Shown: positions 25,540 to 34,014 of the stretch, one piece after another
How positions within the stretch are numbered: position 1 is the stretch's first letter
Layout of the letters: each line of letters opens with the position of its first letter
DNA from: Martinezella tropici
GTDB lineage: Bacteria; Pseudomonadota; Alphaproteobacteria; Rhizobiales; Rhizobiaceae
Direction: 5' to 3'
Length of the DNA: 64,000 nt
NCBI GenBank assembly: GCA_000799755.1
Contig: JUHI01000006.1
Coordinates: 309,705 to 373,704 of the forward strand
The notes under the pieces: model-generated
The model's database searches: none
What the model was told of the DNA's origin: nothing
What the model saw: the letters and a program-made list of their open reading frames with translations, nothing else
Program-made: the position numbers and the translations under genes

Positions 25540-25574
25540 GCATGCTATAGCTTCGAGATTGCCGAGGGCTTTTC

Positions 25575-26498
25575 ATGCATGCCAGCATTCTGAAGTATTT
25601 CGCCGAGGTCGCGCGCTCCGGATCAATCCGCAAGGCATCTGAGGAGCTTCACGTCGCAACCTCCGCCGTCAGCCGTCAGATCAAGAAATTGGAAGATGAG
25701 CTTGGAACGCCGCTATTCGAGCGCTTTTCCGACGGGTTGCGACTGACGTCTGCCGGCGAGATCGTGCTGCGCCACGCCAAGGAAACGCTGCACGAATATG
25801 AGATCATGAAGTCCAACCTCGGCGATCTCCACGGCAAGAATACCGGCCGCGTCCATATCGCCGCCCTGGACAGTCTCGCAATCCAGTTCCTGCCGGAGTT
25901 CGTCTCCGGCTTTCACAAGAAGCATCCAGCCGTGGATTTCCGCATCCGCACCGATAATTACAACAACATTTTCCGGTTTCTGGCGGAAGGCGACGTCGAC
26001 ATCGGCGTCACCTTCGATCTTGCCCGGCCGCACGACATGAAGCTGATCCATGGCGTGCGCATGCCGCTGATGGCAATCGTCGCCAAAAGCCATCCCCTGG
26101 CTCGGCAAAAGTCCGTGACGCTGCAGGAATGCGCCCAGTTCAACATGTTGCTGCAGCTCGACAACGAAGTCATGAGTTCGATGATCGCAGTCGAGCTCGG
26201 CGCGCTCAACCGCGTCGGACGGACACTGGTCGCTACGAACAATCAGATGATGCTGAAACCTATGATCCTTTCAGGCGAAGGCGTCGCCTTCTTCACGCCG
26301 CTTGGCTTGCTGCGCGAGTTGGAGGCCGGCGATGCCGTCGCCCTTTCGATTGCGGGATCGAAGCTGCAGGATCTGCAAGTCGGCATCGTCGTGTCGCGGC
26401 GCCGGCAGCTCACCCATGCGACAGAGGTCGTCGCCCAGTCGATGGGCGAGGAACTGTCGAAGTTCGCCGCCAAGATCAACACGCTGGTCTCACGATAA
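25575..26498 (+). CDS. LysR-type transcriptional regulator of the catabolic locus
   Basis: A 307-residue regulator. The N-terminal winged helix reads 'ILKYFAEVARSGSIRKASEE' and then 'ATSAVSRQIKKLEDELGTPL', a classic LysR pattern. The effector domain follows from about residue 95 ('RVHIAALDSLAIQFLPEFV'). It is transcribed in the same direction as the enzymes it follows, which is less common than the divergent arrangement, so it may act from a distant promoter such as the one before 19536. The amidohydrolase gene starts 11 bp downstream and may share its transcript. Confidence 0.92.
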   Translation: MHASILKYFAEVARSGSIRKASEELHVATSAVSRQIKKLEDELGTPLFERFSDGLRLTSAGEIVLRHAKETLHEYEIMKSNLGDLHGKNTGRVHIAALDSLAIQFLPEFVSGFHKKHPAVDFRIRTDNYNNIFRFLAEGDVDIGVTFDLARPHDMKLIHGVRMPLMAIVAKSHPLARQKSVTLQECAQFNMLLQLDNEVMSSMIAVELGALNRVGRTLVATNNQMMLKPMILSGEGVAFFTPLGLLRELEAGDAVALSIAGSKLQDLQVGIVVSRRRQLTHATEVVAQSMGEELSKFAAKINTLVSR

Positions 26499-26509
26499 GG
26501 GAAACGTTC

Positions 26510-27904
26510 ATGGCTATGCGGTTGTTGCTCAATCCGGGCCATGCGCCTGCCCAGAGGATCGCAGATCGGGTGGATCTGCCGGGGGAGCTCCAATCCCTTC
26601 GCCTGGAGCCCGGCGACCTAGTCCTGCCTTCGCCCGTGAATGCCCATGACCACGGCTACGGCATCCGCACTCTCGATTTCGGCGCTGTCGACGACGCACT
26701 TGAGGTGTGGATACCGAGCCTCAGGCTGCGGCCGCGCACCGACCCTTATCTTGAAGCGCTTGTCGCCTTCGGCCGGCTTGCTCGAACCGGCGTCGGCGCG
26801 ACGATGCATTGCCATAACTCGCTCAATGTCGATCGTCTGGTCGACGAAGGAGGCGCAGTCATGCGGGCCGCCGGCGACATCGGCATTCGGCTTGCACTCT
26901 CCTGCCCTCTCCTCGACTACGACGCCTGGGCCTATGACGGTGGACCGCAGCGGCTACAGCCGTTTCTATCCCCCGCGGACTGGGATGCGCTTGCCGGGAC
27001 TATTCCAGCCTATGCGCCCATCCGCGCGCAGCTTTCAGCCGTCGAGGCGGTGGCCGCTGCAAACACGAACCCATTGATCGATGTGCAATACGGGCCGATC
27101 GGGCCGCAATGGTGCTCCAATGCACTTCTGGAAGCGATAGCCGAGGCCTCCGTGCTTCATGGCAGACGCATCCACATGCATCTGCTTGAAAGTCCGCGAC
27201 AGCGCTTGTGGCTCGACCAGCGGTTTCCCGAAGGTGTCGTCACCTATCTCGATAAAATTGGCTTCCTGTCGCCGCGGCTCGCGGTCGCTCATGGCGTCCA
27301 ACTACGCCCTGATGAACTGGAACTGCTTGTCGCGCGCGGCGTGCAACTCGTCAGCAACCCCACGGCCAATCTCCGTCTTCGCTCGGGCGTCGCCCCGATT
27401 GCATCGACGCTGGAGAATGGCGGCCTCGCCTTTGCCATCGGCCTCGACGGCACCGGGCTGGATGACGATCAGGATCTTTGGCGGGAGATGCGGCTCCTCT
27501 ATCTCCTGCAGGGCGGGCGGAGCCTCACCCGACGATTGACGGCTCGGCATATCTTCGATGCCGCAACCCGGGTCGGTGGTCAGGTCGTCAACGCGGCGGA
27601 TGCGGCAGACTACACCGTCATCGACTATCGGGCCCTGACTGCCGAGGCGCTGTTCGATGACGTCGACGAGGCGGAGGTCCTGCTAACCCGTATGAGCGCA
27701 AAATATGCCAAAGGACTTTTTGTCGCCGGGCGGGAAGTCATGCACAGGGGGGAATTGACGGGCATCGACTTCGACGCGGCCCTCGCCGAATTGCTCGCAC
27801 AGGCGAGAGCCGATCAGCCGAGACTGGAGAAGCAAAGACCTCTCGTCGGCGCTTTGTCGGCGGCGACACGCGCCTATTACGCCACGTGGTCCGGGCTCTC
27901 CTGA
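26510..27904 (+). CDS. Amidohydrolase superfamily protein (chlorohydrolase/deaminase-like)
   Basis: A 464-residue metal-dependent hydrolase. It has HxH in 'VNAHDHGYG' (about residues 44-52), a further histidine in 'HMHLLES', another in 'LAVAHGVQL' and an acidic site 'GLDGTGLDDDQDLW', which matches the COG0402 group of chlorohydrolases and cytosine/guanine deaminases. The final aspartate motif is altered from the usual GTD to GLDGTGLDD. Start ATG 26510 has AAGGGAA upstream. It completes the locus and may hydrolyse an amide, an amidine or a ring C-N bond in the imported substrate (inference). Confidence 0.85.
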   Translation: MAMRLLLNPGHAPAQRIADRVDLPGELQSLRLEPGDLVLPSPVNAHDHGYGIRTLDFGAVDDALEVWIPSLRLRPRTDPYLEALVAFGRLARTGVGATMHCHNSLNVDRLVDEGGAVMRAAGDIGIRLALSCPLLDYDAWAYDGGPQRLQPFLSPADWDALAGTIPAYAPIRAQLSAVEAVAAANTNPLIDVQYGPIGPQWCSNALLEAIAEASVLHGRRIHMHLLESPRQRLWLDQRFPEGVVTYLDKIGFLSPRLAVAHGVQLRPDELELLVARGVQLVSNPTANLRLRSGVAPIASTLENGGLAFAIGLDGTGLDDDQDLWREMRLLYLLQGGRSLTRRLTARHIFDAATRVGGQVVNAADAADYTVIDYRALTAEALFDDVDEAEVLLTRMSAKYAKGLFVAGREVMHRGELTGIDFDAALAELLAQARADQPRLEKQRPLVGALSAATRAYYATWSGLS

Positions 27905-27970
27905 CGCCGCAAGAAGCGGCCGTGGGGCTTCCGGCACGAGCAAGGCTGCGCAATCAACCGCTATTTCGCG

Positions 27971-28312
27971 TTACAAATGATCGCCGGGAGTGCCGCCATA
28001 ACCGGCCACGAATGGGTGATCGAGGCTGGTCGTTCGGCTCTTGTCCCAGCCGCCGGGCGCACCCCAGCCGGTAACATCGTCAGCGAAAAAGTCGCGGTTG
28101 ACGTCACGCAGGAACAGCCGCTCCGCCGGCATTTCCTCATCCCACAGGATGGCATCGACGGGACAGACCGAGAGACAGAGCCCGCAATTGATGCACTCGT
28201 CCGGGTGAATGTAGAACATCCGCCCGCCTTCATAGATGCAATCCACCGGGCAGGCGACGGTGCAGGCGCCATCCTTCGTATCGATACAGGGCTCGGTGAT
28301 TACGTAAGCCAT
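27971..28312 (-). CDS. Seven-iron type ferredoxin
   Basis: A 113-residue ferredoxin. 'CIDTKDGACTVACPVDC' and 'CINCGLCLSVCP' give the two cluster-binding regions, and 'IYEGGRMFYIHPDECINCG' matches the 3Fe-4S/4Fe-4S FdxA family, especially the actinobacterial type, whose C-terminal extension contains 'DFFA....GAPGG' as here. It is an electron carrier of the cytoplasm. It is convergent with the amidohydrolase gene (66 bp between stops) and follows the peroxiredoxin gene after 185 bp, including a stem-loop. A link to the oxidoreductase at 22254 is possible but unproven. Confidence 0.9.
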   Translation of the reverse strand: MAYVITEPCIDTKDGACTVACPVDCIYEGGRMFYIHPDECINCGLCLSVCPVDAILWDEEMPAERLFLRDVNRDFFADDVTGWGAPGGWDKSRTTSLDHPFVAGYGGTPGDHL

Positions 28313-28388
28313 GACGTTCGCCTCGTTGCGCTCTCAAGGGCGCTTGCAACGAACTATGACAAATGGAAGCGTTCTGAAGAAGAACCAA

Positions 28389-28413
28389 TTTTCGGCATTT
28401 TCATTGCCGAAAA
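28389..28413 (-). terminator. Stem-loop after the peroxiredoxin-like gene
   Basis: TTTTCGGCA (28389-28397) and TGCCGAAAA (28405-28413) form a nine-pair stem with a seven-base loop. Read on the minus strand it lies 85 bp after the stop of the peroxiredoxin-like gene. TTGGTTCTT follows, a weak T-rich tail. It would separate that gene from the ferredoxin gene. Confidence 0.5.
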
Positions 28414-28497
28414 GGCAACGCTCGTTCTGGTCGGCGGCGATGTTCCGCGCGAAAATGCGGCTCTATCCATGGACTGGAAGAGCCGCATCGGAGAAGA

Positions 28498-29172
28498 TCA
28501 GGCCGCGAGATCGATAGCGCGCCGCAGAGCGGGCAGCATGTCCTCGGGATCGGGGCGACGGGTATAGTCGGGATTGACCTCGGCATAGAGGATCGTTCCG
28601 TCCTGGCCGACCACGAAGCGGCCCGGCATCGGCAGGGTCCAGCTCGGATCGCCGTTGAAAGAGGGCAGATCGTTCTTCAGGCTCTTGTAGAGCTCGACCA
28701 GATAGTCCTGCAGCTCGAAGCGCAGGCCGAAGGCGGCAGCGAGATCATTATGTGGATCGGACAGGATCGGGAAGCTCAGGCCGTTCTGGCGAACCGATTT
28801 GCGGCTGTTGACGGGGTTCTGTGGTGAGATCGCCACAAGGCTGGCGCCAAGGGCCTGAAACTCTGGCAGCGCAGCCTGGAGCGCCTGCAATTCCATATTA
28901 CAATAGGGGCACCAGACGCCGCGATAAAAGCTGATGACGAGCGGGCCATGTTTCAGAAGGTCCGCCGAAGACACCGGATTGCCATCCGGGTCCAACAGCG
29001 TGAAGCCAGGCATCTTGTCGCCGGCCTTGAGAGCGCGTTTCGCGGCGCCCGAGGCAATCAGTTCGGCGGTTGCGCGACGCATGGTCTCGATGACTGCGGG
29101 CGGGACATTGTACGGCGGCTTGCCGGCTTCGAAATCGGCTTTGAATGCGTCGAGTTTGGCTTGCAGGGACAT
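28498..29172 (-). CDS. Peroxiredoxin-like protein (AhpC/TSA fold)
   Basis: A 224-residue soluble protein. The thioredoxin-fold core starts near residue 52 ('MPGFTLLDPDGNPVSSADLL'), with 'FYRGVWCPYCNMELQAL' giving a CxxC pair at C88 and C91, where most AhpC-type peroxiredoxins have a single peroxidatic cysteine in VCPTE. It is therefore closer to the AhpC/TSA 'peroxiredoxin-like' subgroup. The open frame extends to 29334, but ATG 29172 has AAAGGAG eight bases upstream. It is divergent from a LysR gene 143 bp away, which probably controls it. Confidence 0.88.
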   Translation of the reverse strand: MSLQAKLDAFKADFEAGKPPYNVPPAVIETMRRATAELIASGAAKRALKAGDKMPGFTLLDPDGNPVSSADLLKHGPLVISFYRGVWCPYCNMELQALQAALPEFQALGASLVAISPQNPVNSRKSVRQNGLSFPILSDPHNDLAAAFGLRFELQDYLVELYKSLKNDLPSFNGDPSWTLPMPGRFVVGQDGTILYAEVNPDYTRRPDPEDMLPALRRAIDLAA

Positions 29173-29290
29173 GGGTCTACTCCTTTGCTGTTCCGGCTTT
29201 CGGCGACGGCTTGCCAGAAGTGCAGTGGTGCGCCGATGGAGAGGAGTATGCTCATTCCAATTGTGTTGCGGCAGGCGGCTTGTCGCGATA

Positions 29291-29317
29291 ATGCCTATTC
29301 TCAGGAGGAATAGGCAT
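29291..29317. promoter_or_regulatory. Inverted repeat over the lysR ribosome-binding site and start codon
   Basis: ATGCCTATTC (29291-29300) and GAATAGGCAT (29308-29317) are perfect 10-base inverted copies. The seven-base spacer TCAGGAG holds the ribosome-binding site, and the right arm holds the AT of the lysR start codon. As DNA it is a good LysR-type autoregulatory site. As RNA it could form a hairpin with the start codon in the stem. Confidence 0.6.
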
Positions 29318-30236
29318 GGATCGATTGCAGGCAATGTCCACCTTCGTGCGGGTCGTGGAGACCGGCTCCTTTTCCGGCGCGGCCAGACAGTTGGGGATCG
29401 GCCAGCCGGCCGTATCGAAGACCATCGCGCAGCTCGAGGAGCGGCTTCAGATCCGCCTCCTGCTACGCTCGACGCATGGACTCACCCCGACCGATGCCGG
29501 GCTTCGTTTCTATGAAAGGGCGCGGGCAGCCATCCGAGAGGCCGACGAGGCGGAACTGGAGGCGCGTGGCGTCGGAGCGGGCCTTTCCGGGCGCCTGCGC
29601 GTTTCGGCGGCGACAACCTTTTCCCGGTTGCTCATCTTGCCGCGATTGCCGGCATTCCTGAAGCTTCATCCGGATCTCGAGATCGACGTGATCCTCGACG
29701 ATCGAGTCATCGATCTCGTCTCGGAGGGGATAGATCTCGCTCTCAGGATGGGGGATTTGCCGGATTCTACGAGTATCGCGCGGCGGATCGCACGCGGGCG
29801 GCGCTCGGTGATCGCGACACCGGCCTATCTGGAACATGCAGGCACACCTCTGGCTCCCGCCGATCTCGTCGCCCATGAAGCGATCGTCTATACACAACTC
29901 AGCAATAGCTGGACCTTCCAGCAGCGCGGGACCGAGGTCTCCGTTGTCGTCAACGGGCGCCTCCGCGTCAGCGCTGCGGAAGGAATTCGCGCCGCCGTGC
30001 TTGCCGATATCGGCCTGGCCATCGCTTCGGACTGGATGTTCCAGCTGGAGCTGGAGACCGGCGCCGTTCGCCGCATTCTGGAGGATTGGGACCTGCCGCC
30101 GATCGATCTATGGGCGCTTTTTCCGACGGGGCGGCTGGCGAGCGCTAAGGCACGCGCTTTCGCCGATTTCGTCGAGCAGATATTTTCGATGAAATCACGC
30201 GCGAACGGAAATCGAAATGATAGCGACGGGGATTGA
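29316..30236 (+). CDS. LysR-type transcriptional regulator
   Basis: A 306-residue regulator with an N-terminal winged helix ('MSTFVRVVETGSFSGAARQL', 'QPAVSKTIAQLEERLQIRLL') and a substrate-binding domain from about residue 90 ('RLRVSAATTFSRLLILPRLP'). It resembles the large group that regulates divergent redox or efflux genes. ATG 29316 is preceded by AGGAGGA. The gene is divergent from the peroxiredoxin-like gene and carries a palindrome over its start. The stop codon lies within the stem of a terminator shared with the molybdoenzyme operon. Confidence 0.92.
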   Translation: MDRLQAMSTFVRVVETGSFSGAARQLGIGQPAVSKTIAQLEERLQIRLLLRSTHGLTPTDAGLRFYERARAAIREADEAELEARGVGAGLSGRLRVSAATTFSRLLILPRLPAFLKLHPDLEIDVILDDRVIDLVSEGIDLALRMGDLPDSTSIARRIARGRRSVIATPAYLEHAGTPLAPADLVAHEAIVYTQLSNSWTFQQRGTEVSVVVNGRLRVSAAEGIRAAVLADIGLAIASDWMFQLELETGAVRRILEDWDLPPIDLWALFPTGRLASAKARAFADFVEQIFSMKSRANGNRNDSDGD

Positions 30237-30262
30237 GCCGCAAGCGGTGCTGCGGCTCAATC
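30231..30262. terminator. Bidirectional terminator between lysR and the molybdoenzyme operon
   Basis: GATTGAGCCGCA (30231-30242) pairs perfectly with TGCGGCTCAATC (30251-30262) around an eight-base loop. It overlaps the lysR stop codon (TGA at 30234-30236) and ends 10 bp before the convergent operon. CTTTCT follows on the plus strand. The twelve-pair perfect stem is the main support. Confidence 0.72.
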
Positions 30263-30272
30263 CTTTCTGCCC

Positions 30273-32561
30273 TTAGAGCAGCTTTTCCAATGTGATCGGC
30301 AGGTCGCGCACGCGTCTGCCGGTCGCGTGGAACACGGCATTGGCAATCGCCGGCGCCACGCCGACGATGCCGACTTCGCCGACGCCCTTGCCGCCGAGCG
30401 CCGAGGCCTGATGATCCGGCACGCCGACCGATATCACCTGGATATCCGGAATGTCGGAGTTCGTTGGCACGAGGTAATCGCCCACATTGTTGTTGACGGT
30501 GCGGCCGTTGCGCTGATCGATCAAGCCTTCCTCGAGAAGTGCCTGGCCGATGCCCATGATGATGCCGCCCCGCCACTGGCTTTCGACCAGTCTCGGATTG
30601 TAGAGGCGGCCGCAATCGAAGGCGGAAACCATGCGAGAAACCCGCACCGTGCCGAAATCTTCGTCGACCCGCACTTCAGCGAAGTGCGCGCACCAGCTGT
30701 GCATGGAATAATCGCCCATGGTCGGCCCCTGAACCTTTGCCATGGTGGTCCAGGCCTGCAGTTGCTCCTGTGCGTTCGCGCCGTCAGGCAGGGTGTTGCG
30801 CCGGACTTCGATTTCCTCGCGTTTCAGCGCCGACATCAGTTCCGCCAGCGTCAGTGATGGCGTCTCGCCGCGCGGTGCTGCGATGCGCCCCTCGGCGAAA
30901 TTCAGCGTGTTCGCACCCGTCTCGCGGAAGGGAGAATTGGCATCGCTGAGCGCAAGGCCGATGAGTTCGTCGCGGGCTGCGACCGCTGCCTTGTGGACGG
31001 CTCCCATGATCGAGCCGGCCAGCATCGAACCGCCGGCGATCGCCGCACCCGGCAGACGAGAATCGCCGAGATACACTTCAACCTGATCGACCGGGATGCC
31101 GAACACTTCCGCAGCACTTTGGGCGAGGATCGTATAGGTCCCTTGCCCCATGTCGATGGCGCCGCTGACGACCTCTACTCGGCCGTTCGCGAGAATGCGG
31201 ATCATCGCTTCGCTCGGTGCGCGGATGACGGGGAAGGTGCCGCAGCCGATGCCCCAGCCGATCAGCGTCTTGCCGTCGCGCATCGAGCGCGGCGCGTGGC
31301 TGCGCCGCGACCAGCCGAAAGCTTCCGCCCCTTCGGTCAACGCCTCGCGCAGCCGGCGCGTCGACCACGGCTTGCCGGACTGGTAGTCGTGGTCGGCATA
31401 GTTCTTCAGCCGTAGCTCGAGCGGGTCCATGCCGAGCTTGTAGGCCAGTTCCTCGATCGCGCATTCGATGCCATAGGCGCTCGGGTTCTTGCCCGGACCA
31501 CGCAAGGCGCCCGGCGTCACGCTATTGACCGGCACGACGCGGTGCTGCGAGGAAAAATTCTCGACCTTGTAGAGGACCGCCGTTGCGGCCCCCGTCTGTT
31601 CCGGCCAGTCTGCATCCATGGAGGTTTCGCTGGCACCGCGATGGACGATCGCCTGCAAGATACCATCCTCGCTCGCTCCGAGCGCGATCTTCTGTCTGGT
31701 CGCGGCACGCCCACCATAACTCGTGAAATTCTGCGGGCGTGTGACCGCAAGCTTCACCGGCCGGCCGAGCTTTCTTGCGGCCGCGACCGCGACCGCGCCA
31801 TAGGCAAGCGGCACCCCTTTCGATCCGAAGCCGCCGCCGATGAAGGGCGAGATGATCCGGACGTTTTCATAGGGCATGTCGAACCATTCGGAATACATGC
31901 GCGCCATACCGTGCGACCACTGGCTCGGTTCCCAGATCGTCAGCTGGTGGCCATCCCATTTTGCCGTCAACCCGTGCGGCTCCATCGCGACGTGATATTC
32001 GCGCGGCGTCGAATATTCAGCCTCGATCCGCACCGGGGAAGCGGCAAGCGCCGCCTCGGCATCGCCCCAGGCGGAAGAGAGGGGTTCCATGAGCTTGCCC
32101 TCAGCGGCATTCGGGTCGTTGAGGGCGGCGACGTGGCTGCTCTCTTCATAGGTGACGCGGACCAGCCTGGCGGCCTCTGCCGCCAGTTCGCGGCTTTCCG
32201 CCACGACGGCTGCAATCGACTGCCCGTTAAAGAGCACCTCGCGCGGCAATGGATAATAGGGACCGTCGACGGGCTTGTTGCCGCCCCAGTCGCCGGCAAG
32301 CTTAAGACCGAGATCATCCTCCGGCGTCAGCACCAGAAGCACACCCGGCATTGCCAGCGCCGCCGAGGCATCGACCTCGACGACGCGGCCAGCCGGAATC
32401 GTGCTTTGGACGAGGACGGCATAGGCCAGATTTTCGACCGGGTATTCCAGCGCATAAGTCGCGGTACCCGTCACCTTCATATTGCCTTCGAAGCGCGACT
32501 GACGACCGCCGACCGTACCGTCGGAAGCATCGCCGCGTTTGCGGGGTTCCATCATGGTCAT
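30273..32561 (-). CDS. paoC: Molybdopterin-binding subunit of a PaoABC-like aldehyde oxidoreductase
   Basis: A 762-residue large subunit of the xanthine dehydrogenase family. 'RFEGNMKVTGTATYALEYPV' is the N-terminal domain start. Cofactor contacts include 'FIGGGFGSKG', 'PGALRGPGKNPSAYGIECAI' and 'GAIDMGQGTYTILAQ', and the catalytic glutamate lies in 'GGKGVGEVGIVGVAPAIANA'. No signal peptide is visible. It is the last gene of a three-gene operon in the order 2Fe-2S, FAD, Mo, joined by 4-bp overlaps, as in E. coli paoABC (yagTSR). The likely reaction is oxidation of aldehydes to acids. No molybdenum-cofactor insertion chaperone (PaoD/XdhC) lies nearby. Confidence 0.88.
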   Translation of the reverse strand: MTMMEPRKRGDASDGTVGGRQSRFEGNMKVTGTATYALEYPVENLAYAVLVQSTIPAGRVVEVDASAALAMPGVLLVLTPEDDLGLKLAGDWGGNKPVDGPYYPLPREVLFNGQSIAAVVAESRELAAEAARLVRVTYEESSHVAALNDPNAAEGKLMEPLSSAWGDAEAALAASPVRIEAEYSTPREYHVAMEPHGLTAKWDGHQLTIWEPSQWSHGMARMYSEWFDMPYENVRIISPFIGGGFGSKGVPLAYGAVAVAAARKLGRPVKLAVTRPQNFTSYGGRAATRQKIALGASEDGILQAIVHRGASETSMDADWPEQTGAATAVLYKVENFSSQHRVVPVNSVTPGALRGPGKNPSAYGIECAIEELAYKLGMDPLELRLKNYADHDYQSGKPWSTRRLREALTEGAEAFGWSRRSHAPRSMRDGKTLIGWGIGCGTFPVIRAPSEAMIRILANGRVEVVSGAIDMGQGTYTILAQSAAEVFGIPVDQVEVYLGDSRLPGAAIAGGSMLAGSIMGAVHKAAVAARDELIGLALSDANSPFRETGANTLNFAEGRIAAPRGETPSLTLAELMSALKREEIEVRRNTLPDGANAQEQLQAWTTMAKVQGPTMGDYSMHSWCAHFAEVRVDEDFGTVRVSRMVSAFDCGRLYNPRLVESQWRGGIIMGIGQALLEEGLIDQRNGRTVNNNVGDYLVPTNSDIPDIQVISVGVPDHQASALGGKGVGEVGIVGVAPAIANAVFHATGRRVRDLPITLEKLL

Positions 32562-33544
32562 GCGAGACCTCCCATCGTCAGAATGGCGCGAGCGATAACG
32601 CGCGGTGCAAGTTCGATCTTGTAATGGTTACCGCCGTGGGAGACGGCACCCTTGATGGCAAGCCGGCTGGCCGCTTTGACGGCCTCCGGAGTGAGCGCCT
32701 TGCCGATCAGCGCCTGCTCGACATCATTCGCCCGCCAGGGCCTGGTGGCCACCCCGCCGATCGCCACGCGAATATCACGGACGGTCCTGCCATCGGCTTC
32801 CAATTCCAGACCAACAGCGGCGCTCGCGGCGGCAAATTCATAGGACTGCCGGTCGCGGACCTTGATGTAGGTCGAGTTCCGAGCGGCCGTGGAAGCAGGA
32901 ATGGTGACGGCGGTGATGATCTCGCCGTGCTGCAGGACCGTTTCCCTGTTCGGCGTGTCGCCGGGAGCGAGAAAGAAATCGTCGACAGCAACCTTGCGGC
33001 TATCCGTCTCGACTACGGCATCGAATGCGACCAGAGCGACCGCCAGATCGCCGGGATAGGAGGCGATGCAGGCCTCACTCGTTCCGAGCACGGCGTGATT
33101 GCGCGTGACGCCGCCGATCGCCGAACAGCCGGAACCAGGATTGCGCTTGTTGCAGGCGGGAAAGGCGCCGGGATCGCGGAAATAGGAACAGCGTGTCCGC
33201 TGCAGGAGATTGCCGCCGATCGTCGCCATGTTGCGAAGCTGGGCGGAGGCGGCCAGAGACAGGGATTGTGAAACTGCCGGAAAGGCCGCGCGGATCTCCT
33301 CGTGGTCGGCAACCTCGCTCATCCTGGCAAGCGCGCCGATCGTTACGCCGGCGGCGTCGACCGTGATGCCGCTCATACCGGAGAGACGGGTGATATCGAT
33401 GACCGTATCGGGCTCACCCACGCCGCATTTGGCGAGATCGAGCAATGTCGTGCCGCCGGCAAGCAGCACGGCGCCAGCCTGTTGTGCCGCCTGAGCGGCC
33501 TCGGCTGTCGATGTGGCGCGCAGATAGGAGAAGTTTCGCATCAT
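32558..33544 (-). CDS. paoB: FAD-binding subunit of a PaoABC-like aldehyde oxidoreductase
   Basis: A 328-residue middle subunit. The N-terminal FAD domain shows 'AGAVLLAGGTTLLDLAKCGV' and 'IGALARMSEVADHEE', followed by 'LRNMATIGGNLLQRTRCSYF'. The segment 'ACNKRNPGSGCSAIGG' supplies extra cysteines that in PaoB bind a 4Fe-4S cluster, which ordinary xanthine dehydrogenase flavin subunits lack. This is the strongest sign that the enzyme is PaoABC-like. It overlaps both neighbours by 4 bp. Confidence 0.9.
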   Translation of the reverse strand: MMRNFSYLRATSTAEAAQAAQQAGAVLLAGGTTLLDLAKCGVGEPDTVIDITRLSGMSGITVDAAGVTIGALARMSEVADHEEIRAAFPAVSQSLSLAASAQLRNMATIGGNLLQRTRCSYFRDPGAFPACNKRNPGSGCSAIGGVTRNHAVLGTSEACIASYPGDLAVALVAFDAVVETDSRKVAVDDFFLAPGDTPNRETVLQHGEIITAVTIPASTAARNSTYIKVRDRQSYEFAAASAAVGLELEADGRTVRDIRVAIGGVATRPWRANDVEQALIGKALTPEAVKAASRLAIKGAVSHGGNHYKIELAPRVIARAILTMGGLA

Positions 33545-34014
33545 GCCACCTCCGCTGCCTGGCGCACCGCCGCGACGATGCTGTTATAGGCCCCGCACCG
33601 ACAGAGATTGCCTGACATGTATTCGCGGATTTCCGTGTCCGAACCGGCATGTCCTTCGCGAATGCAGGCGACCGCCGACATGATCTGGCCCGGCGTGCAA
33701 TAGCCGCACTGGAAGGCATCATGCTCGATGAAAGCGGCTTGCACCGGATGCAGATCGCCAGCCTCGCCGGTCAGCCCCTCGATCGTCGTGATCTCGCGCC
33801 CTTCGGCCTGCGCGGCAAGCGTCAGACAAGAGAGCACGCGCTTGCCGTCGATATGACAGGTGCAGGCGCCGCACTGGCCTTGATCGCAGCCCTTCTTGGT
33901 ACCGGTTAGCGAAAGATGTTCGCGCAGCGCGTCGAGTAGCGTTACACGCGGCTCGATATCGAGCTCGTGGCGCTGCCCGTTGATGTCGAGCGCGATCTGG
34001 ATTGTTCGTGTCAT
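33541..34014 (-). CDS. paoA: 2Fe-2S subunit of a PaoABC-like aldehyde oxidoreductase
   Basis: A 157-residue protein with the two 2Fe-2S motifs of the family: the plant-type site 'GTKKGCDQGQCGACTCHIDG' with a final cysteine in 'RVLSCLTLA', and the C-terminal site 'FQCGYCTPGQ' with 'NLCRCGAYNSI'. E. coli PaoA carries a Tat signal, but this protein starts directly at the domain ('MTRTIQIALDINGQ'), so the enzyme appears cytoplasmic. It is the first gene of the operon. The 549-bp upstream region contains a 22-bp palindrome. Confidence 0.9.
   Translation of the reverse strand: MTRTIQIALDINGQRHELDIEPRVTLLDALREHLSLTGTKKGCDQGQCGACTCHIDGKRVLSCLTLAAQAEGREITTIEGLTGEAGDLHPVQAAFIEHDAFQCGYCTPGQIMSAVACIREGHAGSDTEIREYMSGNLCRCGAYNSIVAAVRQAAEVA

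Noticed and set aside
31542..32624. A 360-codon plus-strand open frame
   Set aside because: Antisense to the molybdopterin subunit. No recognisable domain and no ribosome-binding site.
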